From Cornus controversa (taxonomy: Eukaryota > Streptophyta > Magnoliopsida > Cornales > Cornaceae): DNA of 64,000 nucleotides. Where the stretch lies: contig CM048851.1 in assembly GCA_026545225.1 (NCBI GenBank), positions 33,603,956 to 33,667,955 on the forward strand, in the 5' to 3' direction. Of the stretch, positions 35,382-45,778 are shown piece by piece (position 1 is the stretch's first letter; every line of letters starts with the position of its first letter). The position numbers and the translations under genes are program-made. The notes under the pieces are model-generated. The model did not search any database and was not told the origin of the DNA. It worked only from the letters and a program-made list of their open reading frames with translations.

Positions 35382-35533
35382 TATTACTGATGTGGCACAT
35401 ATATAACATGTTGCTTAAGTATTTGAAGTTGGGGTATTTTTTAACAAAAGCATTAGAACTTAAGACTATTTGTGTAATTATATATTGGACATCAATTTCG
35501 CTAACGCTCTGTTAGTCTGACAGATGTGTTAGT
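35382..35533. other. Short unassigned flank
   Basis: Host sequence right of the solo LTR; no gene or repeat recognised. Confidence 0.4.
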
Positions 35534-35804
35534 GTTAGTTTGTAAAAACAGTAATTTGAGTGTAATAAAGGCAAAACTCAAGAAGGGTCAGAGTACTAAT
35601 TTATCCAATTAATAAACTTGTAACAATTAATTAAACTCAATACGGAGAATTGAAATTTTGTATTTTTGGGGTTAGTTTGTAAAAACGGTAATTTGAGTGT
35701 AATAAAGGCAAAATTCAAGAAGGGTAAGAGTAATTTATCCAATTAATAAGCTTGTAACAATTAATTAAACTCAATATGGAGAATTGAAATTTTGTGTCTT
35801 TGGG
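35534..35804. repeat. Two-copy direct repeat, period 137
   Basis: Copies 35534-35670 and 35671-35804 share gttagtttgtaaaaac, gtaatttgagtgtaataaaggcaaaa, atttatccaattaataa and ggagaattgaaattttgt in order. No coding content. It lies about 1 kb upstream of PLP-B. Confidence 0.9.
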
Positions 35805-36110
35805 CTCGATGTTGAATGTGTAAAATTCTGAAGAATTCTCCAAGTTGTAAGTCTAAATATTATTGTCGCATTTCTCAGATGAATTTTCAACATTATTACT
35901 TGTCGCGATTGCAAGCATATCCACTTGTGAAATAAGAATGTTGAGACTGACATGATTCATCCAGATTCATGAGTTTCAGTTTCTTTTGTTGGCGTCTCTT
36001 AATTATCCCTATCACCAACAATATTGACTGCTCACATCACGTGAGGATTATACTTAGTCGCTTCAATGGATTTGATTTCTAATGTTAAATGTCACAATTT
36101 TATTTCACAA

Positions 36111-36255
36111 ATTTTAACTCGAATCTATGTGGCAGGTGATAATATCATATAGACTCCGTGTATGGGGGAAATCCCACTAATAATAACTTACCATTTAATT
36201 TTATCTCCTAAAATAATAGATTATATCACCTGCCACATAAATTTGAGTTAAAATT
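36111..36255. repeat. Small inverted-repeat element (MITE-like)
   Basis: The left arm attttaactcgaatctatgt/ggcaggtgata and the right arm tatcacctgccacataaa/tttgagttaaaat are reverse complements over about 35 bp, separated by about 75 bp. Target duplications are not clear. It lies in the upstream region of PLP-B. Confidence 0.75.
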
Positions 36256-36577
36256 CATGATATTTATTCGAGACGTGTAGTGTTGCTCTTCTTAGATTAC
36301 TCAATAAGTGCCTACTTTTAGCTTCTTCTCAATCATAGACTTTTTCATTACACCAACTGCAATTCTCTACTGGTCTAACCTACAAGTCTCATGTATACTG
36401 AGTAGTGAGTACTATGCAGAATATTGGAAGTTGGAATGTTCAACTTTTTACCTTGGACATGTCTACGCGATACAATTTATTGTACGTACAAACCCTAGAA
36501 ACTACTACTTTGTCAAACTTGAATAAGAAAAGTCTCATTATATTATTTTTAACACTCCAAGCATGTACAACAGAATC

Positions 36578-36585
36578 TATAAATA
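36578..36585 (+). promoter_or_regulatory. TATA box of PLP-B
   Basis: TATAAATA, 164 bases before the ATG at 36749. A CT-rich leader (36702-36720) follows. This is the same octamer as in PLP-A and PLP-C, although the surrounding promoter is not alignable by eye. Confidence 0.7.
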
Positions 36586-36748
36586 CCCTAACCATGCTAT
36601 ATCAAAAAGCATTCATCAAGCGTTCAATACTTCTTCTCTAGTACTTCTTTTGAAACTTCAAAACTATCTACATTTTCTCCCTCAAGACTCATAATTAAAG
36701 CGCTCTCTCTCTCTCTTTCTTGCATATATTGCTTCACCTAAATCTATC

Positions 36749-37045
36749 ATGGAAGCAGGACCACAGTCACCGTTGCAACCACCAACTTATGGAAATGTAA
36801 TCAGTGTTCTTAGTATTGATGGAGGTGGCATTAGAGGGATTATCCCAGGGATAATCCTTGGCTTTCTAGAGTCGCAGCTCCAGGTAGATACAAACTTTTC
36901 AATAAATCTTAAACTCATTCTATATGATTTTTACAACCTATGTGACTATATATGTGACTGTAATTTGTAGTAAAATGCACCTTTTTATCTCATGCATGCA
37001 TCAACTAAGCTTGATAACTACTAAATTCTACTTTTCTATTTAACT

Positions 37046-37112
<67 letters not shown>

Positions 37113-37350
37113 TAATTCATGCATGATGATTTGGCCTCTGGTGCAGAAACTGGACGGTGAGGATGCAAGAATTGCAGACTACTTCGACGTGATTGCAGGA
37201 ACAAGCACTGGTGGTATTGTGACTGCCATGCTAACTACACCAAATGAAAAGAACCACCGCCCTAGATTTGCTGCCAAAGACATCAAGGAATTCTATCTTG
37301 AACACTGCCCTAAAATCTTCCCTCAGGACAGGTGATGAGCTTCACCCTGA

Positions 37351-37405
<55 letters not shown>

Positions 37406-38831
37406 CAATATTAACATGGTCATATATGCTTTCATTTGCAGTGGTCGATTTGCTCATGGTACACAAGTCATCAAGGCCCTCTCAGGGCCCAAATATGATG
37501 GCAAGTATCTCCACAATATCATTAGGGAAAAACTGGGAAACACAAGGTTGCATGAAACATTAACTAATATTGTGATCCCTACTTTCGACATCAAGAGACT
37601 CCAGCCAACTATTTTCTCAAGCTATCAGGTACATGTGTGTTAGTGTGTGTGTATGTGTATTTGGCATTGGCTCCATCTTTTCGTTTTACAACTCTTAAGT
37701 ATCAGATTTGAAATTAAACTTGATTGATTAATGCTAAATATATTATCAATTTCATATGGTTTAGGTGAAGAACAATCCTTGCTTAGATGCCTTGCTCTCA
37801 GATATATGTATTTCGACTTCAGCTGCCCCAACCTATTTTCCTGCCCATTATTTCAAAACCAATGACTCCTCAGGAAGAGTGAGAGAATTCGATCTTATTG
37901 ATGGCAGTGTAGCAGCTAATAATCCGGTACGTACTATTCACTAGCTAATTAATTTGGCATTGAATTTTAGCATTTGAGGATAAATTGTGGTAGCAAATTA
38001 ATGAACATATATATATCCTGATGATTAATTAATTAATATTTTGTTTCAGGCTCTTGTTGCTATGGGTGAAGTGACAAAGGAGATTAACCGGGGCAGTTCT
38101 GACTTCACTTGTATAAAACCGGATTATAATAGGTTTATTGTGGTATCTTTGGGAACTGGTACAGCAAAATGTGAAGAGAAATATGATGCAGATGAAGCTG
38201 CAAAGTGGGGTGTTTTGGGATGGTTGACAAGTAGTGGTTCAACTCCATTGGTGGATGTGTTTACTCAAGCAAGTGGTGATATGGTCGACTTTCACATTTC
38301 TACAGTTTTTCAAGCCCTTCATTCCGAAGATAGTTACATTCGGATTCAGGTACAAACATATATAAATTCACATACTATATTAATTTTATTTTGTCTTATT
38401 TTGTTTTTTTAGTGCAATTTACAAACAATTCAAATTAAATTGTCATTTGACTTTTTTTTTTTATTGAAAATATGCAGGATGACTCATTAGATGGAATACT
38501 GTCATCCGTCGACATTGCAACCGAAGAGAACTTAGAAAATTTGGTGAAAGTTGGAGAAGAATTATTGAAAAAACCAGTTTCAAGGGTGAATATAGAGACC
38601 GGTATTTTTGAGCCGTTTAATGAGGGTACCAATGAGGAGGCACTCATAAGGTATATATCAAACTATAATTGTAATTAAACCAAAATAAATGAAAAATCAG
38701 CGTCTCATTCGTTAATTTACTCTAATTCATGTTTATACTGTTTGTTTAATATATGTAGGTTGGCAGAAACTTTATCCAAGGAGAAGCAGTTTCGCAATGC
38801 GAGATCACCACGTGTTGCAAAGTCAAACTGA
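36749..38831 (+). CDS. Patatin-like acyl hydrolase PLP-B
   Basis: Same family and predicted activity as PLP-A, on the opposite strand. Exons: 36749-36883, 37147-37331, 37442-37628, 37765-37926, 38050-38349, 38478-38650, 38759-38831. Introns are GT-AG and the joined frame encodes 404 aa. Motifs: DGGGIRG at 24-30, Ser65 in GTSTGG, Asp215 in LIDGS, where PLP-A and PLP-C have LIDGG. The N-terminus reads [15 protein letters not shown] with no signal peptide. The protein is roughly 80-85% like PLP-A by eye, so it split off before the A/C duplication. Exon 7 is two codons shorter (RSPRVAKSN end). Directly after the stop, the last 65 bases of the gene's coding end are duplicated (38836-38900). Introns 1 and 2 carry long CT/AT tracts. 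The open frame and intact motifs suggest function. Confidence 0.94.
37035..37110. repeat. (CT)n(AT)n microsatellite in PLP-B intron 1
   Basis: Uninterrupted CT then AT dinucleotides just upstream of exon 2. A second (TA)n tract lies in intron 2 (about 37352-37400). PLP-A and PLP-C carry similar tracts in intron 3. Confidence 0.9.
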
Positions 38832-38835
38832 TAAA

Positions 38836-38900
38836 TTTATCCAAGAAGAAGCAGCTTCGCAGTGCGAGATCACCACGTGTTACAAAGTCGAACTGATAAA
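38836..38900 (+). repeat. Tandem duplicate of the PLP-B coding end
   Basis: 65 bp copy of 38771-38835, which spans the last coding bases of exon 7 and the TGA. The copy keeps caagaagaagcagcttcgca, gagatcaccacgtgtt and a tgataaattt end, with about six substitutions. Because the first copy ends with a stop, the second is now 3' UTR. Confidence 0.9.
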
Positions 38901-40486
38901 TTTATTAAGATTAATGTATTTTTATGCAATATGCTAATTATTTTCATTATAATTCATTGTATAAATAAATAATATATGGTTATGCCATTGTAAGTGATAA
39001 GACTCATTTGTAATTCCTTTTGTAAGTTATTTGAATAAATTCAAATTCCCATTTATTAATTGGAATTGTATAGTCATTTTCTTTATGATCACGCAAGTTG
39101 GGATTGCTGTATATGTCACTAACTCAATTATATGTAACCAAAAAGACTTCATTAGGATCTGTACTGAATGAATGGCTTCTGTGTTTGCAAGAGCAACAAG
39201 GAATTTCTCTCAAATCCCAAATGGTTTCTCTAGCTCTATGCAGAATCAAACTCTCATGCCCATTCTTTAAACCAAAAGTGTCACTTCCATACCTCCTCTG
39301 CATCACATCACTAGAAAGCAGGGCGGGCCAGGCGGTTGGTAGGGTCCCAATTTTGAAGGGCCCCTTTTTTTTAATAAAATTCAATATTACTACAGGCCTC
39401 AATTTCTTTAAAAAAAATTTTATTGATTATTGTTCATTTTATTAAACCCAATACTATTGGACCTTATTTAAATTATTTTTATTAATTATGGTCCATTTAA
39501 CCGTATCCAATACTGATGGGCCTCATTTAAAAAATATATATATTAACTATGGTCCATTTAACCAAACTCAATACTACCGAGTCTCATTTTTTTATAAAAA
39601 ATTACTAACTAATGGTTCAAATTTTGGAGTTTGTCAGATTGTTGTTTAGATTTTCTCTTTTTTTCTTCTTCTTTCTTCACAACTCATTTTCTTCTTCTTT
39701 CTTCATGGTCAAACGGTAGCAAGCAACGGCTATTTCCTGTAGAGGTTGTAGTCCACCAAAGTTCAATTTTCAAGGCATATCATCCCATGGTGCATCAGAG
39801 GCCAATCCTCTGTCTTCAATGCAATCAAAGGACTTTTTTGACGTTGTAAAGGCAATGATCGACTGGGAACTACCAATCTCTTTCATCAGACCCCCACCTT
39901 GACCTCCTGACGCTCTACTGCGAGGCGATGCCTAACTGAGGAAGACAACGGGATAGTGATAGAGCCGTTAAGCTCTAACGGTCATTTGAAAGTTCAAGTG
40001 GATATGGGCCTCTTGTTGGATTTGCGCAACTTAATATGTCCAAATGATTTTTACTTTTGGGCCGAAACTCTTGGGTAGTGTTTTTTTTTGGACAAATTAG
40101 GTGTGTTTGATTGTCATGGGCCAAAAGCCCGGATCGTGTAAATATTAGTTTATTTATTTAGACAATTAAACTTTAACTTCAAAAGAAAAACAATAACAAC
40201 AATAAATCAAATTTGGATACTAATTAATCTCCATATTGACCCTTGAAACTGGTTTATTTAGCAATTAATCAACTTCTACAATATCCTTCTACTCACTCTA
40301 GAATATAAATATCTGTCGAGGAACTAAGATGGAACATGTAAAGTTGTGACTCTAATTTTGTTTTGGTTGGAATCGAGTTGCTACCCAATTATTGGATTTA
40401 ATTTGTGAGGACCAAAGCTTATCCGAAAATGTCATATAACTAATATGACTTGTGCATGGTGAAAAACCATCAACGTACAATAGGAA
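38901..40486. other. Intergenic, no gene
   Basis: AT-rich 3' flank of PLP-B with AATAAA-like signals (38966, 39032). Bases 39310-39600 hold short repeated phrases (tatggtccatttaacc at about 39487 and 39548; caatacta). The stretch agcagggcgggccaggcgg (39317) resembles the GC-rich end of some hAT elements, but no matching far end was seen. Confidence 0.5.
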
Positions 40487-41376
40487 TTAGGGATGGCAAT
40501 GTGACGTCGGACAGAATAGTAATTATTCTGTACACTAATGACAACAGAAAATATACAGAAAGAATGCAAGAGAATCGCCCAAAAACTCAGAGAAAGGCCT
40601 ATGATATTCTATTCAATATTCAAAATTCAAGTTATTTTAGAATCAGCCCACAAGCTGGGCTATATAGTTGAAACTGGTCAACATTACCAAAAATAGCAAA
40701 ATCCTAATAATCATGCCAAAATAAAATACGAAATAAAAGAAGAAAACTGCCAGAAATCTGGCCCAAATCGAGTCCAGAATCACTTCCTAATCGACAAAAG
40801 AAATACTACTAAAAAAGGAAATAAATAACTAAAATTAGAGATTCGGAGGGAAAAACAGTGAATTTTGGGCTCTAAAAAATACACACCCATGATGTGCGTG
40901 CCGAAATAAGCTTTTCGAATTGTGGTCATAAAGGCGATTCTGATACCCGTAACCAAAGTTTTCGCCAAAATACCGAAACGCCCCCAAAACTGCCCTAATT
41001 AGGGACAATATCGCGATTTCCTGTCATATTTGCGCTGATCTGCCAACTCAAGATATCTCAGCGCCATCAATGTATCATCTGACAGCTCAGCACCTTTTGA
41101 CTCGGATCCTCCTGCATCACAATGGGCTGTATTTGGAAGTAGGGGACCCCTAATTTTCCTGCCATGTCCAAAATTGTTTAGGAAACAACCCCTACTCCAT
41201 TGTCCCCGAACCCATTTAAGTTTCGTTTCCTCAACCCGTTTAAATTATAACTCAAATATTTTTCTTAATTTTTCAATCAAAATTTAAAAACTCATCTTTA
41301 GGAATATAAACCAAATGATCATTCTTCCAAAATTTACATAATTGTACCAAAATGGGTAGGCTATTTTGCCATCCTT
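40487..41376. mobile_element. Inverted-repeat element split by the solo LTR
   Basis: Outer sequence starts attagggatggcaatg and ends attttgccatccttag. These ends are inverted over about 12 bases (taggGATGGCAA type), a terminus seen often in plant DNA transposons. About 0.25 kb of body remains outside the LTR. Target duplications are not certain. Confidence 0.5.
40502..41119. repeat. Solo LTR, 0.6 kb
   Basis: Begins TGACGTCGGACAG and ends CCTGCATCA. A perfect 5 bp duplication, caatg, lies at 40497-40501 and 41120-41124. It has no internal region or coding capacity, so the parent family cannot be named. Removing it joins ggatggcaatg to ggctg, restoring the end of the host element. Confidence 0.85.
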
Positions 41377-41785
41377 AGTATAGAAGGAGAATAATTCATA
41401 GGACAAATTGAGCTAAACAAGTCATAATTGAAAGTAATATGATTGGATGCTCCATAATTAATGAGCCAATCATTTAAATGATTACTTTAGAAAACAGAAA
41501 GAGTAGAAGCTTGGGAATCGAGGATCGGAATCCTCTCTAGTAATGGTTTCCTGCTATTCTCTGCGGTTTGTGAATTTCAGCATTATCAAAGGTGAATTTT
41601 ATTACAAAAATGGTGAAATTTTATTTCACTACTATTTACTTATTGGTGAACTTCATAATAGTGAAATTTATTGTTGATACTGGTTAAATTCCCCAACCAC
41701 GGGGAATAGTGGGAAGTCGTCACTATAGAGGATTTTGATTATGTAATCAATATCCATATTAGAGAATGCTTGTTGAATCATTTCT
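41377..41785. other. Intergenic, nothing recognised
   Basis: No gene or repeat structure that I can assign. Confidence 0.4.
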
Positions 41786-42330
41786 TGTAATACTCCGTTA
41801 TTTTAAAAAAATTTGGTTATTTTATTTAAAGCAGTTGTGTTTTGACCTAATGTTTTTATTATAGACTTTGGGGTAATGTATGTGTTCTATTTATGTGTTG
41901 GGCCATATGTATATCTTAGTTATGTATTCTAGGCTTATTTTTGAGTTGGAGTTTGGGAAAATAAATTTGTTCTATTTATGTGTTGGATCATATATACTTC
42001 ATTTATGCATTTTGGACTTATTTTTGAATTGAGCTTTGGTACTTATTTTAAGTTTGGGCTTTGGGTGACGCAATAACATTATGGTTTCTCTCACTCACTA
42101 TATTAAGTACATCTTAGTGAGAAAAACTCTAGAATTGCAATATACCAAAGTTATTATAAAGAGAAAGAAGGAGAGGGGGAGCAAATGCATAAACCAAAAT
42201 CTAAAATTTGCTTCCTAAGGCAAGTTCTTCCTTTTCTCTTCCCCTTTGGACCCATATATGTATCACCTCTGTTATGAATTATGTAATTATGTTTAGATAA
42301 TTCGATGTATTATATATATACACTATTATT

Positions 42331-42368
<38 letters not shown>

Positions 42369-42660
42369 CGTATTAGATCTGTTATAAATATGAAGTTATA
42401 ATATTGTTCTTATGTTATATATGTTATACGTATTAGATCTGTTATAGATTTGAAGTTATAATGTTATTCTTATGTTTATATATGTATACGTATTAGATTT
42501 GTTATAAATATGGAGTTATAACATTTTTTGTATGATTATATATGTTATATGTATTAGATCTGATATGTATATATATCTGTAATATTGTACATATGATTAT
42601 TTATGTTATATGTATTAGATCAGATATGTATATGTATATGTAAAATTGTATATATGATTC
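41786..42660 (+). repeat. 5' part of a Tekay/Del-type LTR
   Basis: Starts TGTAATACTCCG after ttct. It contains the landmark gcaagttcttccttttctcttcccctttgga (42220-42250), found in both long solo LTRs at the same relative place. It has a (CA)n(TA)n tract (42331-42367), followed by tandem repeats of 60-61 bp, then stops where Tat-like sequence begins. The 3' two-thirds are absent. Confidence 0.65.
42366..42658 (+). repeat. Tandem repeat, about 61 bp, five copies
   Basis: Units begin (c/t)gtattagatctg(t/a)tat and run through an AT-rich body to tatgttata. The last two copies are more diverged. It sits within the truncated LTR. Confidence 0.85.
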
Positions 42661-42689
42661 ACTGATAATATAAAGGAACTTAATGCTGG

Positions 42690-43790
42690 AAGGTTCATAG
42701 CAAGGTGGGAAGGCCTATTGCTTATTCAAGCTAAGGTCTTAAATGACTGATCGCTTACAAAAAAGAGGCATTAGTCACAATCAAGCTAAGGTCTTGAACG
42801 ACTGATCGTTTATTCAAGCTAAGGTCTTAAACAACCGATCACTTACATAAAAAAGAGGCATTGAGCTCACTTAAGCTAAGGTTATAAACGACCGATCACT
42901 TATTAAAGCTAAGGTTTTAAACGATCGATCCCTTATTCAAGCTAATATTTTAAACGATCAATTATTTACAAAAAAAGAGGCCTTGAGCCCAATCAAGCTA
43001 AGGTCTTAAATGGTCGTTTGCTTATTCAAGCTAAGGTCTTAAATGACTAATTGCTTACATAAAGAAGATGCATTAAGCCCACTTAACCTAAGGTCATAAA
43101 CGACCGATTGCTTATTCAAGCTAATGTCTTAAACGATCGATCATATACAAAAAAGAAGCCTTGGGTCTAATCAAGCTAAGGTCTTAAATGACCGATCACT
43201 TATTCAAGTTAAGGTCTTAAACAACCGATTGCTTACAAAAAAGAGGCCTTGGGACCAATCAAGATAAGGTCTTAAATGACCGATCGCTTATTTAATCTAA
43301 GGTCTTAAACGATCGATCACTTATATAAAAAAGAAACCTTGAGGCCACTTAAGCTAAGGTTATAAAAGACCGATCTCTTAATCAGGCTAAGGTCTTAAAC
43401 GACTGATCGCTTACAAAAAAGAGGCCTTAGGCCCAATTAATTAAGGTCTTAAATGACCGATTGCTTATTTAAGTTAAGGTCTTAAATGACCGATCACTTA
43501 CATAAAAAAGAGGTCTTAAGCCCACTTAAGCTAAGGTCATAAACAATTGATCGCTTATTAAAGCTAAGGTCTTAAATAATCGATCGCTTATTAAAGTTAA
43601 GGTCTTGAATGACTGATCTCTTACAAAAAGAGAGGCCTTCGGCCCAATAAAGCTAACGTCTCAAATGATCGATCGCTTGTTAGAGATAAGGTCTCAATGA
43701 CCAATCGCACGCAAACAAAAGGCGTTGAGTCCACCAGAGCTAAGGTCCCAATAACTAATCGGTTACAGGATAAACAGCCAACATTACAAG
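42690..43790 (+). repeat. Two-tier minisatellite of 33 and about 56 bp units
   Basis: About 24 units begin (c)aagctaaggtcttaaa(c/t)gac and continue cgatcgctta. Short units are 33 bp (ending ttattc). Long units are about 56 bp and add acaaaaaagaggccttgagccca. They tend to alternate, giving a higher-order period near 89 bp, with a few places where two short units are adjacent. No coding content; the spacers are not unique, so it is not a CRISPR array. Confidence 0.9.
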
Positions 43791-44159
43791 TTGATCGCAT
43801 AGAAAAGTCCATTGTTGAGCTCCTTAATGAAAGAAGATAAGGCGTCAAAAGTCAAATGCCGATCATCCATACAAAACTCTCAATTGACAAACAGAATTGG
43901 AAAAAAGTTTTAGTTTTACTAAGTGAAGCTAAGGCCTAACCTGCCAGGAAATTTTTCTGTTCATGAATTATCAAGTGCAGAAGTATCAAACAAAATCACA
44001 GTAAGACGTTTGAAGAAACTAAAGCACAAAAGAAATTGTATTACTGATCAAAATGTTGATTACAAAAGAAGGGATAAAAATACAGCTAGCGCTTTAAAAA
44101 AAGAGCTCTAAATAAGCATTAGAAAAAGAAAAAAAATAACACAAAAATCAATCCTGGTG

Positions 44160-45772
44160 AGCTGTCCCATCCTCCTTGTTGAAGTCTTGACCAAATGAGT
44201 CAATGATCAGAGTGCCCTTCTTAGCTTGCACTGGCTTGATCAGATCAGATGGAAGAGAAGATGAGGGAACAATGACTGAAGCATAAGGGGGTGCAGCCGA
44301 GCATGAGCTCTTGAGAAAATCTGCGAACCTCCATTCAACCTCGCCAGCCTCAAGAATGCCATATTCGCTGGACGGCTCAATCCCCTAATCAGTATCAAAC
44401 TCATTAGGATCTTGATAGTCACGTTCAACCTCGGGCTTCCCTTCTTGTTCAAAGCTATACCAAAAGCCATCAGCGATCTTCAAAGCTAGAATCTTCAAAA
44501 AAATTCTGATACATTTCAAGTCCTCCAGACTTACAGACCTGTAACATATCCTAGAGCTCAGCAGCCCTCAGTTCAGCCTCCAAAGCTATTTGCTCAAAAT
44601 AAATAATAGCCTTTTTTTCTTTTTAACAAGAGACTTAGTGAGAGACTTTACCTCCCCCTCAAGGCTTTCGAACTTGCGTCCGCTCAACCGTTCAACCTCC
44701 AAAGCTTTACAGAAGGAGATAGTCATGTAACCACTCTGCATCACCACAAATCAAGTAAAGTCAGGAAAGAGGTATAAAAAAATGAATAAAGAGAGGAAAT
44801 GAAGTAGTGGGATGAACTTCCATAATATGAAGAGGCGCATTGGCAAGGAGCTTATTCCTGCTGGCTAGAGCCCCCATAATATCACGATTAAGGGCAGCAC
44901 AATCCCCTACCGTCAAGAACAAGCCATTAGACTTCCTCAAGTTTGGAGCCCACTATTCATTCAAGCCCATGAACGGCTCATAAACAGTGTTGCTGGCAGG
45001 ATCAGAGCAAAAAAGTAGGAGCTTTGACCCTTCATAGCATCCGCCAATAATTTCTAGTGCTTGGGTGCAGGATGAGCACCAAAAAAAGCTCTTTTCTAAG
45101 GAGAAGAGGGGGCAACAGACTTGTTCTTGTCTTGCTTTGCCTTAGACCTCCCCTCAACGTTCTTGGCCTTGAGATGATCAGAAGTGGAAGATCCTTTCCT
45201 TGTTTTAGGCTCAGGTATCTCTATCTTTAAATCTAAAGATTTTGAATCAGTGTATAAAGAAGAAGATTCAACTGAAGTGTTCCAGGCGATAGCTTAAAGC
45301 TTATGAGGTGACAAGAATTTCTTCACAGAAGGATGGGTGTCCCAGACTTTCTCTTTCAAAAATTCAATCCGATCAGCTACAAGAAAAAAGAGAAACATAA
45401 TAAACTTATGTAAGAAAAATAAAAATAAAAACACAACAAGTGCTAAAGGTTCCCTAGGACATTTAAAGAAAAACTTATCGGACAAAGTGAATGAAGGAAT
45501 TATAGTACACCAAAAGTGCTGAGGATAGGAAATCGTTGAGTAACCCTAACATTCCATGCTCCTTTCACTTGAACGAATTTCTCTTTCCATAACTTATCAG
45601 AAGTGTCGTTCAGACCTAAGTTCAGTTTATACATGTAATTTAAAGAAAGCAAGCAAGAAACGGTGTGAAAGAAGTTAGGGTTTAATTGAAGCGATGCAAG
45701 CTTCAGTTTGGAAAGAATGAAGTTGTAGAAAGGATGAAGAGGGAGTCTGAAGCTTTTTAAGTGAGAAGCCAA
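44160..45772 (-). pseudogene. Antisense ORF of the Tat-like element (C-terminal part)
   Basis: Minus-strand reading starts in ASHLKSFRLPLHPFYNFILS, LKLASLQLNPNFFHTVSCLL and LWKEKFVQVKGAWNV. This resembles the plant transposon-associated ORF family annotated as Transposase_28 or putative gypsy-type transposon protein (family knowledge; function unknown). A stretch near 45480-45370 has stops and could be an intron or decay. It resumes as EKVWDTHPSVKKFLSPHKL, then KSLDLKIEIPEPKTRKGSS, and later MGALASRNKLLANAPLHIM (about 44880-44820). Lys- and Ser-rich linkers and an acidic C-terminal end follow. Several stops are present. Confidence 0.6.
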
Positions 45773-45778
45773 AAAAAG

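Noticed and set aside
39310..40100. hAT element suggested by gcagggcgggccagg
   Set aside because: No matching inverted end or 8 bp duplication was found.
42690..43790. Regularly spaced repeats that could suggest a CRISPR array
   Set aside because: Spacers are themselves repeated, unit lengths alternate, and the context is a plant retroelement.
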